This document shows positions 8,657-18,211 of a stretch of DNA of 64,000 nt, one piece after another; the first letter of the stretch is position 1; every line of letters starts with the position of its first letter. The notes beneath the pieces are model-generated. The model ran no database searches, had not been told where the DNA came from, and was given only the letters and a program-made list of their open reading frames with translations. This DNA comes from Bacillus sp. FJAT-47783 (lineage in GTDB: Bacteria; Bacillota; Bacilli; Bacillales; Aeribacillaceae). The position numbers and the translations under genes are program-made. The stretch spans positions 51,726 to 115,725 of the forward strand of contig NZ_JAKZKS010000011.1 in the NCBI RefSeq assembly GCF_022808615.1. Reading direction: 5' to 3'.

Positions 8657-9604
8657 TTATATGGTAACAATCTTTTCGATCTCTTCTAAAAATTGATAAG
8701 GGATCACAACAGTTGAAGCTTCTGCATTTTCGGCAATTTGTTCAACGTGTGACGCACCGACAAGTGTACTGGCTACATTTGGTTGTCGCAATATCCAAGC
8801 TAGTGCTAGCTGTGCCAGTGTAATGTTAAGTTCCGATGCGATTTCATTTAATAACGAAAGTTTCCGATTTACAATATCATTAATGATTTTCTTCACCCAT
8901 GAATTAACATTTTCGTTGGCCGCTCGACTACCAGATGGAATATCTCCTCCTAAATACTTCCCTGTCAACACTCCTTGTGCTAGAGGTGACCAGACGACTT
9001 GAGAGATTCCATGCTTTTCACTTATTGGAATGATTTCTTCCTCGATCTCACGATGCAATAAATTATATTGTGGCTGATTCACAATAATGCGATTTAATAA
9101 GTATTGATCAGCAACAGACAATGCTTCTAGCATTTGCGCTGCCGTCCACTCACTGACGCCTACATACCGAATTTTTCCTTGTCGAATTAAATCATCAATC
9201 GCTCTTAACGTTTCATCTAGTGGTGTCTCTTTATCATAGCGGTGGCAATAAAAAATATCGATATAATCAAGTTCCATTCTTTTTAAGCTTGCATGAACTT
9301 GATCATATATATGCTTTCTTGACAATCCTCTATCATTAGGACCATCGCCAACAGGCCAAAACGCTTTCGTTGTAATGACATACGATTCTCTTGGAAATGC
9401 TTTTAATGATTTTGCCATCACGCGTTCGGCTTCACCATTTGCATATACATTCGCCGTATCAAAAAAATTGATTCCCTCGTCGTAGGCTTTATGTATAATG
9501 TTTTTCGCATCTTCTTCACTAACGGTTTTCCCAATGGTTAGCCAGCTGCCTAAGCTTACTTCACTTACTTTTAAACCGGATCTTCCAAGCCTTCGATAAT
9601 TCAC
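8657..9604 (-). CDS. Aldo/keto reductase
   Basis: The 315-residue TIM-barrel oxidoreductase starts NYRRLGRSGLKVSEVSLGSW. It has the AKR catalytic set: the aspartate and tyrosine in FFDTANVYANG, the lysine in ITTKAF and a histidine in FYCHRYD. The Gly-rich ending and C-terminal VGASHVEQIAENAEA bind NADPH. It belongs to the group related to potassium-channel beta subunits and YghZ-type proteins; the substrate is unknown. The GTG start follows GGGGGAG. It stands alone next to the MhqR-like gene, a context often seen for stress reductases. Confidence 0.88.
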   Translation of the reverse strand: MNYRRLGRSGLKVSEVSLGSWLTIGKTVSEEDAKNIIHKAYDEGINFFDTANVYANGEAERVMAKSLKAFPRESYVITTKAFWPVGDGPNDRGLSRKHIYDQVHASLKRMELDYIDIFYCHRYDKETPLDETLRAIDDLIRQGKIRYVGVSEWTAAQMLEALSVADQYLLNRIIVNQPQYNLLHREIEEEIIPISEKHGISQVVWSPLAQGVLTGKYLGGDIPSGSRAANENVNSWVKKIINDIVNRKLSLLNEIASELNITLAQLALAWILRQPNVASTLVGASHVEQIAENAEASTVVIPYQFLEEIEKIVTI

Positions 9605-9745
9605 CTTGACTCCCCCTTCATAAGCCTAAAAAGTAAGTCCATCCCTTTTTTCTTTTTATCTGAAAAATTATTTCTACCTTTAATTTATCAGAAATTTCAA
9701 AAAACGTAAAGAACAAGTCGAATCCAATTATCGACTTGTCCGCCA

Positions 9746-10195
9746 TTATGATGAATGGTATTTGTTCATTCGTGAACTTCCTCTTGCCTTTGGCTTAACA
9801 CGTTTTTTTCGACGAAAAAGTTTTTTCAAGCTGGTAATGATGAAGTAACAACCTATGTATATAAAGAAAAACACAAGAAAGCCCCAAAGTCCAATAACGG
9901 CATCCTCAAATTCCATGTTTCCACGATTCGTAATTTTTTGCTGAATTTCAATGGCAAAAACAATGACGACTAAAACAGTAAATGTGTAAATAAACGAAAG
10001 AAACGTTATGCTATATTTACTAATCCACTTAAAAACAACATGTGTAAAGAAGAAAAAACCTATTCCGAAAATACCGATTACCCAAAAATGCAATTCCTTA
10101 TCTGTAACCGTCAATCCTAAAATCTCAAACAATTGGATAAACATATCATGAAAATCATTCATGACATTGGCAATTAGTTTAATTACGTCTTTCAT
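9746..10195 (-). CDS. Small membrane protein of unknown function
   Basis: The 149-residue protein has about three hydrophobic segments: WVIGIFGIGFFFFTHVVF, FLSFIYTFTVLVVIVFA and FLVFFFIYIGCYFI. Its C-terminal tail is very basic (RRKKRVKPKARGSSR). The ATG at 10195 follows TAGGAGCCATGAA; the longer open frame upstream is not protein-like. I do not recognise the family. It is monocistronic. Confidence 0.65.
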   Translation of the reverse strand: MKDVIKLIANVMNDFHDMFIQLFEILGLTVTDKELHFWVIGIFGIGFFFFTHVVFKWISKYSITFLSFIYTFTVLVVIVFAIEIQQKITNRGNMEFEDAVIGLWGFLVFFFIYIGCYFIITSLKKLFRRKKRVKPKARGSSRMNKYHSS

Positions 10196-10347
10196 TTCAT
10201 GGCTCCTATACTTCTCATTGTACCTTTTTATAATAATGATGAATAAAAAATTTGTAAAATAAAAAGATTGGATGTCTATTTTACAAATGGATGGCAAGAT
10301 TATTTAAGGTGTTCGTAATGTAACGCTAAAAAAATGCAAGTTTCCCT

Positions 10348-10593
10348 TTAAGAAATCGATTTATTTACTAGAATAGGTTCAGAAATTGTCCATGATTTTA
10401 CATGTTCATAGATATATTGAAAGGGCGTTTTTTCGGCAATCATTTTTTGGTATTCATTTAAAAGGTGATCGAGTTCTTGACTAATCATGACGGTTTCGGA
10501 ATTTGTAAACCCTTTTAAATTAGCTACTTCCATTAACTTTTTTCTTTTTAATGAAATTTCCAAATCAAGTTTTTCCAAAACTTCGTTCGCCAT
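10348..10593 (-). CDS. Spo0E-like aspartyl-phosphate phosphatase
   Basis: The 81-residue protein contains the family signature SQELDHLLNEYQ (SQELD) around residue 38, preceded by the helix DLEISLKRKKLMEVAN. Such proteins dephosphorylate Spo0A-P and delay sporulation. A Spo0E gene also lies between motAB and the mtn locus in B. subtilis, so this may be the positional counterpart, though it is closer in size to the short paralogues. Start ATG after AGGAGGTAAAG. Confidence 0.85.
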   Translation of the reverse strand: MANEVLEKLDLEISLKRKKLMEVANLKGFTNSETVMISQELDHLLNEYQKMIAEKTPFQYIYEHVKSWTISEPILVNKSIS

Positions 10594-10814
10594 TTTCTTT
10601 ACCTCCTATTCAAATGTGCTAAAGTGAGCACTATCGTATTATTACAGATTCTACTATTTTTGTAAATAGAATCGCATTTTATGACAATTTTTTTAACATT
10701 TTTTATTTGATGACTCTTTTTTCCCCATCATTCGCAATACTCGTAATACTCATTTCCATACAAATGTTACTTCTCCCGACTTGTCTCATCGTGTAAGTAG
10801 AAACGAAATTTCAT

Positions 10815-11936
10815 TTAGCTAATAATTCCATTCCCAACAATCTCCACTTCAACTTTTACATTCGCTTTTACTTTTTGATAATCTTCTTCCCAATTTAGTT
10901 GATCCCATGCTTTTCGGTTGTATGCCATTAATTCACGACCGATACCTAACGCATCACAATTTGCTTCTAGCAAATGTGATACTACTTCTTCTGCTTGTTT
11001 CGTGAACTGTTTACTAAGTTGTTTTGAAATATGTTTTATTTCTTTTGGAGACTGTAAACGATTTGGCGGATACTCTAAAATATCAGCCTTTGTATTTACT
11101 TGAATATCTACTACAATTTCATTGTTATTCTTTACTTTCACCTTTACTTTACGTTTTAAGTTATTGACTTTAATGGAGACGTTGGACTCCTCTTTCATCT
11201 TATTGGTTTTGATCTTTTCTGTAAGATACAGGTTACGGCCTATTTTACCAGTTAGCATCATATATATTTTTGTCTCTTCTGGCGTCATCTTCCCTGTCAT
11301 TTGCTTATCATGAAATAATGCGAGGCCACTTAACTCTACTGTTTCTTCACCTTCTTTAAGTTTGACCATCGGGATTACGATACCTTTTCCAGTATCATAA
11401 ATGATAGAATGAATCGACAAAGCCGTCTGTCTTGGAATGACAGAATCAATTTCGGCACTGATCAGTAAATCATTGATATGTTCACCAATATTCGTCTCTC
11501 CTACCCGCTTTTTACTTATAACGTCTAAAACCTTGCCTTCGACAATAATAATTTTAGCCCCTAATGAATTAACTGGGTTTCGATAAAACGTATCCAGTAT
11601 CTCATAAATGTTCTTATGAGCTAATTCTTCACTAATTAAAATAGATTTAAGTTTATGCTGTACCGGTTCATCGGAAACACTCAAATTTAAGTTGGAAAGC
11701 GTTTCTTGTACTGACCTTCCACTTCCCTTAATGATTTCGTTTCTCTGCTCCCCTTCATCTGTACCGGATCCTTTGAATAACGTAATCGCAGCTGTTGCCA
11801 ACAATTCATCATTGCTTAAACGATCAATTCCGACAATCGAAATAAACTTCGTATGCTTTAAAATTTTTTGATCCCAACAACCATTCAGAAGCAGTACGAT
11901 TATAGAAAGTTTTAGTATGATACTTAATTTTTTCAT
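10815..11936 (-). CDS. gerC: Ger(x)C-family spore germination lipoprotein
   Basis: The 373-residue lipoprotein has a signal peptide ending in the lipobox LLNGC (C20). Its WDQ motif follows directly, a feature of GerAC-type C subunits of nutrient germinant receptors. Long amphipathic regions of the Ger(x)C fold follow, ending in EEDYQKVKANVKVEVEIVGNG. It is the third gene of the operon; its ATG overlaps the gerB stop (TAATG). The receptor sits in the spore inner membrane. The symbol denotes subunit type only. Confidence 0.92.
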   Translation of the reverse strand: MKKLSIILKLSIIVLLLNGCWDQKILKHTKFISIVGIDRLSNDELLATAAITLFKGSGTDEGEQRNEIIKGSGRSVQETLSNLNLSVSDEPVQHKLKSILISEELAHKNIYEILDTFYRNPVNSLGAKIIIVEGKVLDVISKKRVGETNIGEHINDLLISAEIDSVIPRQTALSIHSIIYDTGKGIVIPMVKLKEGEETVELSGLALFHDKQMTGKMTPEETKIYMMLTGKIGRNLYLTEKIKTNKMKEESNVSIKVNNLKRKVKVKVKNNNEIVVDIQVNTKADILEYPPNRLQSPKEIKHISKQLSKQFTKQAEEVVSHLLEANCDALGIGRELMAYNRKAWDQLNWEEDYQKVKANVKVEVEIVGNGIIS

Positions 11937-13027
11937 TAAGCTGTCTCTCCCATTCGCTTCTTAAAAATAAATGCAATGATGAATAATAAGAGAGGGATCC
12001 CTGCAATAAAACCATATCCTAAAAAACCAATAAGTTTAGAAAATTGGTCTAGCATTTCTTGGTTTCTTGGAATTAATGAAACAATAAAAATAAGGACTGT
12101 GATATATGGGATCATCTGTTGATGCGGTTTTCGAAAAAAGTACTCTAGACCTTTGGCTCCTAAATATCCATATGTCGTTAAAGTTGTGGCAACGGAAACA
12201 ATCCAAATGGACAGAAATAATAGATCAATCCGTTCGACAACCGTTAAGTTAATTGCTTTTAACATAAATAATACTGGCTCAGGAATAATGTTTAATTCCT
12301 CTGGTGAAAATGTAAGAAGTGATACAACAACTGTAAATAAATAGTATGAAGTAACAAAAAGGTTTGCGAACGTAACCGTTTTAAAAATGGATTTCCTATC
12401 TGCTTCAACTAACGGAAAGACAAACAGCAATACTTCTAATCCAACCATGGCAATAATCGATTTATCACTTCCTAACAATATGTTTTTTATACCTGATTGT
12501 CCGACCGGAAAAATATAACGAAAATCAACATATTCAAACGAAAAGATGACCAATACAACTAAGACAATTAAAAAAACTGAAACGAACATTTGAAAACGTG
12601 CAATAACTTGTATTGTTTGACTAGAAAAATAAATGACAATAATCGATCCCATTAAAAGAAAGACCCATTGTGGGGTTTCAAAGTATACCCATGTTTTTAA
12701 TGTGACCGACCATAAATCGATAATGAGACTACACGTTAAAATGAAATAGATAATATAGAGAATGTTTATCCCTCGTCCTAGCCATTTGCCCACTATTTGC
12801 GGTGAAAACTCATAAAGATTGAATAGCGGAAATCTTTTACATAAGAAGTACATCAATACATAAATCAATTGGACAGCAACCCCAGCTATAATAATGGAGA
12901 TCCAGCTATCACTTTTTGCAACTTGATGAACATCATACGGTAGTGACAAAATACCAACCCCGATTTGCGTAGATACAATAATAAAGAACAATTGAGCTGA
13001 GGTAATTGATGCTTTACTTCTTGCCAT
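11936..13027 (-). CDS. gerB: GerB-family germinant receptor permease subunit
   Basis: The 363-residue integral membrane protein has about ten segments of the APC superfamily (GerAB/ArcD/ProY). Its N-terminal FFIIVSTQIGVGILSLPYDV matches the unwound first helix that binds the germinant in GerAB-type subunits. It overlaps gerA by 14 bases and gerC by one. The specific ligand cannot be read from sequence. Confidence 0.92.
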   Translation of the reverse strand: MARSKASITSAQLFFIIVSTQIGVGILSLPYDVHQVAKSDSWISIIIAGVAVQLIYVLMYFLCKRFPLFNLYEFSPQIVGKWLGRGINILYIIYFILTCSLIIDLWSVTLKTWVYFETPQWVFLLMGSIIVIYFSSQTIQVIARFQMFVSVFLIVLVVLVIFSFEYVDFRYIFPVGQSGIKNILLGSDKSIIAMVGLEVLLFVFPLVEADRKSIFKTVTFANLFVTSYYLFTVVVSLLTFSPEELNIIPEPVLFMLKAINLTVVERIDLLFLSIWIVSVATTLTTYGYLGAKGLEYFFRKPHQQMIPYITVLIFIVSLIPRNQEMLDQFSKLIGFLGYGFIAGIPLLLFIIAFIFKKRMGETA

Positions 13028-14549
13028 TCTTTTTCCACTCCATCGATTCAGATTGCTTCTTTAACACTTGTGGATGCGGTTCAAGTGGACGAGTTTTCAT
13101 CATAAATACCGGCATTCGAACGATTGTATCTTTTACATCCTTCCACCTAAATGGTGCAAATGGTGCGAAATACGGAGATCCAAACGTTTCAAGTTTACAA
13201 AGGTGCATTAATAAGAACATCAAAATCAATACGATGCCTAAATAACCTAATACGGCTGCCCCTAACATTAAAGGGAAGCTAATAATTCGTAATGACACAC
13301 TCATCTCATTTGAAGGAACGATAAACGAAGAGATCGCTGTTAAAGCAATGACGATGATCATCATATTCGACACTAAGCTCGCCTCCACTATCGCTGTTCC
13401 AATAACTAATCCCCCTACGACCCCAATTGTTTGTGCAATCGGACTAGGTAAACGGATGGATGCTTCTTTTAACAACTCTAAAATGGTGACCATAATGACT
13501 GCCTCAAAAAGCGGGGGAAAGGGGACATATTCTAACGAACTTTTAACAGTAAATAATAACTCAGCTGGAATGATTTCAAAATGAAACGATACAGTGGCAA
13601 TATAAATGGCCGGTAAAGAAACAGCTAAAATAAAGCTAATCAACCGGAACATGCGATAAAGCGTTCCAACGTAAAAGCGACTATTATAGTCATCGGGTGA
13701 TTGATAAAAGCTAAAAAATGTCACAGGCATTACAAGAGCTGATGCACTTCCATCCATCAATAGCACGACGCGTCCTTCCATTAACATGGATGCCACCCGG
13801 TCAGGTCGTTCTGTATTTAAAATTTGAGGGAAAGGTGAGAAAGGAGCATCTTCAATAAATTCTACAATATCCCCAGGCGTTTGTATGGCATCCGCTGAAA
13901 TTGACTGAATTCTGTTTTCCACTTTCTGCACTAATTCATCGTTTGTTAAATTTTTAATAAACAATATCGCCAGTTTTGTTCCTGTTGCTTCCCCAATCTT
14001 TCGATATTTCGTCACTAAATTAGGGTTTTCAATCCGTTTACGAATAAGGTGTAAGTTTTTCTCAATTTCTTCTACCATTCCCTCATGGGAACCTCGTATG
14101 ACTTGCTCATTTATAGGTTCTTCAATATTACGTGTAATTGATGAAGGGATGCTTAATACATTTACAATATCACTATTTTCAGTAATAAAGGCACAGCCAC
14201 CTCGAATTATTTCCATTTTAACCTCGGTTAAATTATTCATCTTTTGAATATTTACAACCGAGACCGTTTCCTCTATTTTTCCTCCTTTGTTTTCTAAAAT
14301 TGGCTTAATGACTTCCGTTTCTAACACTTTTTTATCAACCATTGCTTGGAGATATATAAGTATACAGCGCTTGTTATTAAATACGATTTCTTTTTTGTGT
14401 AAATCTTCGGTATGCCAAAAAGCTTCTTCAAAAAATCTTACATTCTCATACAAGCTTTCTGATGCTAAAACAGGTCGCTGATTCGTAATCTTATAAGTAT
14501 GGTTATTAACGAACACAGGTTTTTGCGGTTTGAATAGCTTCCTCACCAT
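13014..14549 (-). CDS. gerA: GerA-family spore germination protein (A subunit)
   Basis: The 511-residue subunit has a soluble N-terminal half with two domains, then about five membrane helices. Typical motifs are LLMDGSASALVMPVTFFSFYQSPDDYN and the PFPPLFEAVIMVTILELLKEA segment. GerA-type subunits assemble as pentameric channels that release ions when nutrients bind. It is the first gene of a complete A-B-C receptor operon; the ATG follows TGGAGGAATA. A sigma-G-like promoter is present upstream, consistent with forespore expression. Confidence 0.93.
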   Translation of the reverse strand: MVRKLFKPQKPVFVNNHTYKITNQRPVLASESLYENVRFFEEAFWHTEDLHKKEIVFNNKRCILIYLQAMVDKKVLETEVIKPILENKGGKIEETVSVVNIQKMNNLTEVKMEIIRGGCAFITENSDIVNVLSIPSSITRNIEEPINEQVIRGSHEGMVEEIEKNLHLIRKRIENPNLVTKYRKIGEATGTKLAILFIKNLTNDELVQKVENRIQSISADAIQTPGDIVEFIEDAPFSPFPQILNTERPDRVASMLMEGRVVLLMDGSASALVMPVTFFSFYQSPDDYNSRFYVGTLYRMFRLISFILAVSLPAIYIATVSFHFEIIPAELLFTVKSSLEYVPFPPLFEAVIMVTILELLKEASIRLPSPIAQTIGVVGGLVIGTAIVEASLVSNMMIIVIALTAISSFIVPSNEMSVSLRIISFPLMLGAAVLGYLGIVLILMFLLMHLCKLETFGSPYFAPFAPFRWKDVKDTIVRMPVFMMKTRPLEPHPQVLKKQSESMEWKKNGKK

Positions 14550-14594
14550 TATTCCTCCATTTACTTAAAAGAAGCATATAAAGCCTTTGTCTAG

Positions 14595-14625
14595 TATTTT
14601 GTACGAAGAGGAATTAAAAAATACA
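14595..14625 (-). promoter_or_regulatory. Sigma-G-like (forespore) promoter of the ger operon
   Basis: On the minus strand TGTATT and CAAAATA are 18 bp apart, close to the sigma-G consensus TGNATA-N18-CATANTA. It lies about 45 bp before the gerA start and fits the known forespore expression of receptor operons. Confidence 0.6.
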
Positions 14626-14758
14626 AGAAATGAGTTGCTGTGAAACTTAAATAAAGTAAAAACACCCTTCCTTTCCTCATAATTTTATATAAATTTGCCT
14701 GAAATCTAGATAGGCTTCGCTAATCTAGATGAACAAAAATTGATGATTTTTATCACGA

Positions 14759-14792
14759 CAAAAAAGTGCAGACCATAAGTCTACACTTTTTC
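14759..14792 (-). terminator. Terminator at the end of the histidine kinase gene
   Basis: AAAAAGTGTAGAC and GTCTGCACTTTTTT form a stem around TTATG on the minus strand. It overlaps the last codons of the kinase gene and closes the lipoprotein-RR-HK operon. Confidence 0.75.
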
Positions 14793-16169
14793 TGAAATAG
14801 GTATTGTTACAGTTACAGTCGTTCCATGTCCTTTTTGACTTGCAATCTTCATTGATCCCCCGTGAAGTTCTATAATTTCCGATGCAATTGATAAGCCTAA
14901 TCCGGCTCCTTGCTGTTGGGAAACTTGGTAAAACGACTTCGTTAAATATGGAAGATGTTTTGAATCCACACCAATCCCTTCATCCTTAATGGATAAGCTA
15001 AATTCGTTATCCGTTATGTTAGATTGAATGGAAATGCGCCCGTGCGGATTTGAAAATTTAATGGCATTATCCAAAATATTAAGGAAAACTTGCTTCATTC
15101 GATTCGGATCTACAGAAATGACTTGATCCTCCACATCAAAATCCAATCTTAACAGTTTATCTTCCGCTTTTTTGGATAATTGCATGATGACATCGTTTAA
15201 TAAATGCTCAACGTTTACCTTTTCTTTTCTTAATTTTATTTTATGGTTTTGCAGACGTGAGAAATCTAGTAAGTCTTCGACCAATAATATCATCCGGTCT
15301 GTCTCTACCGATATGAGATTCAAACCATTCTCGATATCTTTTTTTGATAGTCCTTCTGGGTTCTTCAAAGTTTCAGACCAACCTTTTATTCCAGTGAGGG
15401 GTGTTCTTAATTCATGGGATATAGAAGAAATAAATTCATTCTTTAATTTTTCTGAACGAACAATTTCGTCAGCCATCGTATTTAATGTTTTCGCCAATGT
15501 GCCTAGTTCATCCGGGTAATTTTCATCCATTCGATCCTTAAAATTACCTCCAGCCATTTTAGAAGAAACGCTAATAATTTTCTCAATTGGTTTTACAATC
15601 GAATTAGCTAGTTTCAAACTAATGAAAAAAACGAGAATTGAAACAAACATTCCAATCATAACCGCAGCTATATTTAACGTTAAGAGCACTTGATTCACTT
15701 TTTTTAACGAAGTGATATAGCGTAAATAACCAACCGTTTGACCTTTCCATATTAAAGGACTATAGACTGATAATATTTTTTCTCCCGTCGTTGATTCTTC
15801 AATAAGATGAAACGAGGAATCGTTTGATTGCGATTTAATTTCCTTTACCGTTAATCCTTCTGTTGAAAACCCAGATGATGACTGAATGATACGTCCATCC
15901 CGGCTGACGACTTGGAGTGTCGCACCGGGATAATTCATCGTGTCGATAATTTCTCTCGTTACCTCACCATTCCACCCTTTTTGAAGTTGATAAAAACGCT
16001 CCTCTTGAAAGATCGATATGAGACTCGAAGCTGATTCGGCATGTCCTAAAATTGTTTTAGCAATTCCGTTATAGTAATATTGGGTCGCTGCTATTCGGAA
16101 AATCCCGATTGATAACAACTGTACGAGCAAAATGATGATCATAAATTGAAAAACGACCCGTTTTTTCAT
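14781..16169 (-). CDS. Sensor histidine kinase
   Basis: The 462-residue class I kinase has a membrane span near residues 4-24, an extracytoplasmic sensor region of about 135 residues, a second span around 165-185 and a HAMP linker. The phospho-accepting helix is SSISHELRTPLTGIKGWSET. An HATPase domain follows, with NILDNAIKFSNPHG, DEGIGVD and GAGLGLSIASEII. The ATG at 16169 overlaps the response regulator stop as ATGA, so they are coupled. The sensor domain is not one I recognise. The adjacent lipoprotein gene suggests an envelope signal. Confidence 0.88.
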   Translation of the reverse strand: MKKRVVFQFMIIILLVQLLSIGIFRIAATQYYYNGIAKTILGHAESASSLISIFQEERFYQLQKGWNGEVTREIIDTMNYPGATLQVVSRDGRIIQSSSGFSTEGLTVKEIKSQSNDSSFHLIEESTTGEKILSVYSPLIWKGQTVGYLRYITSLKKVNQVLLTLNIAAVMIGMFVSILVFFISLKLANSIVKPIEKIISVSSKMAGGNFKDRMDENYPDELGTLAKTLNTMADEIVRSEKLKNEFISSISHELRTPLTGIKGWSETLKNPEGLSKKDIENGLNLISVETDRMILLVEDLLDFSRLQNHKIKLRKEKVNVEHLLNDVIMQLSKKAEDKLLRLDFDVEDQVISVDPNRMKQVFLNILDNAIKFSNPHGRISIQSNITDNEFSLSIKDEGIGVDSKHLPYLTKSFYQVSQQQGAGLGLSIASEIIELHGGSMKIASQKGHGTTVTVTIPISEKV

Positions 16170-16852
16170 CCCGAATGTCCTTTCCAAATATAACCTCGTC
16201 CCCAAACTGTTTGTAAATACTCAGGGTCAGAAGGGTTCGTTTCAATTTTTTGACGTAGCCGTCGAATGTTCACATCGACAACTTTGTAATCGCCGACATA
16301 GTCCTTCCCCCACACATAATTCAATAGTTCATCTCGCGTAATCAGTTTGTTCGGATACTCAACAAATATCTTCATGATTAAAAACTCGGTCGGTGTAAGC
16401 GGAATAACGTTTCCGTCTTTTAACAACACTTCTTCATCAAGGGATAAGGCAATCGACTGAGAAAAGGCGTGACTGCCTTTTTTCTCAAATGAAAGCCTTC
16501 TCCAAAGCGACTGAATACGGGCTACAAGCTCCCCTACACTAAATGGTTTTACGATATAATCATCTGCACCACATGTTAATCCTTCAATTTTGTCTTCTTC
16601 TTGACCTTTCGCCGTTAGCATAATAACGCCGACTTCTGGATAGTTTTGACAAATATATTTACATACTTCAATCCCGTTAATACCTGGTAGCATAATATCT
16701 AAAAGGGCCATGTGGATTTTTTCTTTTTCCATTATTTCAATTGCTTGTTCACCTGTTTCTGCCTCATGTACATTCCATCCATGTTTTCGTATATTTAGAG
16801 ATATAAAACTACGAATGGATAATTCATCTTCTAACACTAATATCGAATTCAT
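16166..16852 (-). CDS. OmpR-family response regulator
   Basis: The 228-residue protein has a receiver domain with D52 in LLDIMLPG, acidic E8-D9, a threonine in MLTAKG and the lysine in IVKPFS. A winged-helix DNA-binding domain follows (TPTEFLIMKIF, VDVNIRRLRQKIE, VWGRGYIW). It is the partner of the kinase and begins 12 bp after the lipoprotein gene. The ATG at 16852 sits right behind GTAGGAG, so the more upstream GAGGTG may be the real ribosome binding site. Target genes are unknown. Confidence 0.9.
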   Translation of the reverse strand: MNSILVLEDELSIRSFISLNIRKHGWNVHEAETGEQAIEIMEKEKIHMALLDIMLPGINGIEVCKYICQNYPEVGVIMLTAKGQEEDKIEGLTCGADDYIVKPFSVGELVARIQSLWRRLSFEKKGSHAFSQSIALSLDEEVLLKDGNVIPLTPTEFLIMKIFVEYPNKLITRDELLNYVWGKDYVGDYKVVDVNIRRLRQKIETNPSDPEYLQTVWGRGYIWKGHSG

Positions 16853-16863
16853 CTCCTACACCT

Positions 16864-18126
16864 CTATACATTTTCAAACAATAAGTGAAAACGTTTCAAT
16901 ACGTCTTTTGAAACATGTTGTTTTTTTACATAAAATATGAACTCATCTGTTTCTTTTACGATTTGATATGATTGATTTTGTAAGTTTTTATCTTTGTTTT
17001 GCCAATAGATTTCCACATACCACTTCGATAAACTCCCAATTTTCACACTGTTTTCATTTTCAACGATACGAAGGGGACGATTCCATTTTTCATCGATTGT
17101 AATAAAAAATCCTTTTTCATAGTTTGCATACCGCTCATATTTTGTATGATAAGTAAGATCCGCGTTCATTTGAACATATTTCTCATAAAATGGCGTTTCC
17201 GCTAAAGAAGTGTATAATTGTCCTAATTCATTTTTCGGTTCTTCTAGCAAGCCGATTTCCACGATGTTATCTTGATTAACATCATGGGAATACACCATAT
17301 ACGGCTTAAATGTCACATCGTCTTTTTCTTCATCCACCCATTTTCGATAGTTATCATGTTCAAAGGTAACAATTTGCGTATAAGCCGAGTGAGCACCGAC
17401 ACTAGCATCAAGGAAAATCGCTTTTTTCCCTTGTTTTACTTGTCCTAATATGACATTTCCATATCCATTCACGAAAGGGTCTAACTCGATTTGATGAATC
17501 GTTTGAATACGGTTATTTTCATCCATTTGGAGCATTTCCAACCTAGCCTCTTCATTTCGAATGTGTTTGACTATGTTTACATCGACGAAACCATCCGTAT
17601 TAAAATCATCAATGATCATATGTGAATAGTCTGTCTCATAAACAGATTGTAACTCTCCATCCGACTCCTCATAAATATATAATCCTTTTCCACTGGATTC
17701 AAAACTGGTCATTCCAATAACAATCTGACGTTTCCCTTTTTTTGTTAAATCTACCACATCAAAAAACTCAATATCGTACCCTTTTAATTCAGCTTGAGAA
17801 GTAAGACTCCACTCATGAAGATCTGCTTTTTTAAAAACCGCGATCGATACTGGGCTAAAGCCATCTTGTTTCCCAAAAAAGACAATCGCCTCTTCTTTTT
17901 CGTCTCCATCCAAATCAAACATATGAATCGTTTTAGGGTATTTGCTCTCTTTTGGTGTGATCATCTTCATATCAGACGGTACTGTTTCGGAAATGACTTG
18001 GAGTAAATGATCCTCTTCGACTCCTAAAGACGGCTCGTGTATTAATGCTGTTGGAGTAGCTTGAAAAGGATTACACCCCGATAAAATAACGAAAAAGAAA
18101 ATAACTAAGAGGGAATTCCTCACCAT
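16864..18126 (-). CDS. Lipoprotein with FG-GAP/VCBS-like repeats, co-transcribed with a two-component system
   Basis: The 420-residue protein has a lipoprotein signal (MVRNSLLVIFFFVILSGC). It contains several aspartate-rich loops of the FG-GAP/integrin-repeat type: FDLDGDEKEEAIVFF, DDFNTDGFVDVNIV and SHDVNQDNIVEIGLL. Such loops bind Ca2+ in beta-propellers, so a surface-anchored propeller is likely. The start at 18126 follows GAAAGGCGG; the longer frame lacks a signal. It is the first gene of an operon with an OmpR-type regulator and kinase, which suggests an accessory sensor or a target protein of that system. I do not know a characterised homologue. Confidence 0.75.
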   Translation of the reverse strand: MVRNSLLVIFFFVILSGCNPFQATPTALIHEPSLGVEEDHLLQVISETVPSDMKMITPKESKYPKTIHMFDLDGDEKEEAIVFFGKQDGFSPVSIAVFKKADLHEWSLTSQAELKGYDIEFFDVVDLTKKGKRQIVIGMTSFESSGKGLYIYEESDGELQSVYETDYSHMIIDDFNTDGFVDVNIVKHIRNEEARLEMLQMDENNRIQTIHQIELDPFVNGYGNVILGQVKQGKKAIFLDASVGAHSAYTQIVTFEHDNYRKWVDEEKDDVTFKPYMVYSHDVNQDNIVEIGLLEEPKNELGQLYTSLAETPFYEKYVQMNADLTYHTKYERYANYEKGFFITIDEKWNRPLRIVENENSVKIGSLSKWYVEIYWQNKDKNLQNQSYQIVKETDEFIFYVKKQHVSKDVLKRFHLLFENV

Positions 18127-18211
18127 AAAAATCCGCCTTTCAACACTTCTATGCTTGTTTGAAGAATATATATTAGATATTATGCCGTTCATATGGATCG
18201 TGCAATAACTC

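Noticed and set aside
14703..14731. Inverted repeat ATCTAGAT...ATCTAGAT between gerA and the kinase gene
   Set aside because: The arms are self-palindromic and the spacing gives no T-run or promoter context, so it may be chance.
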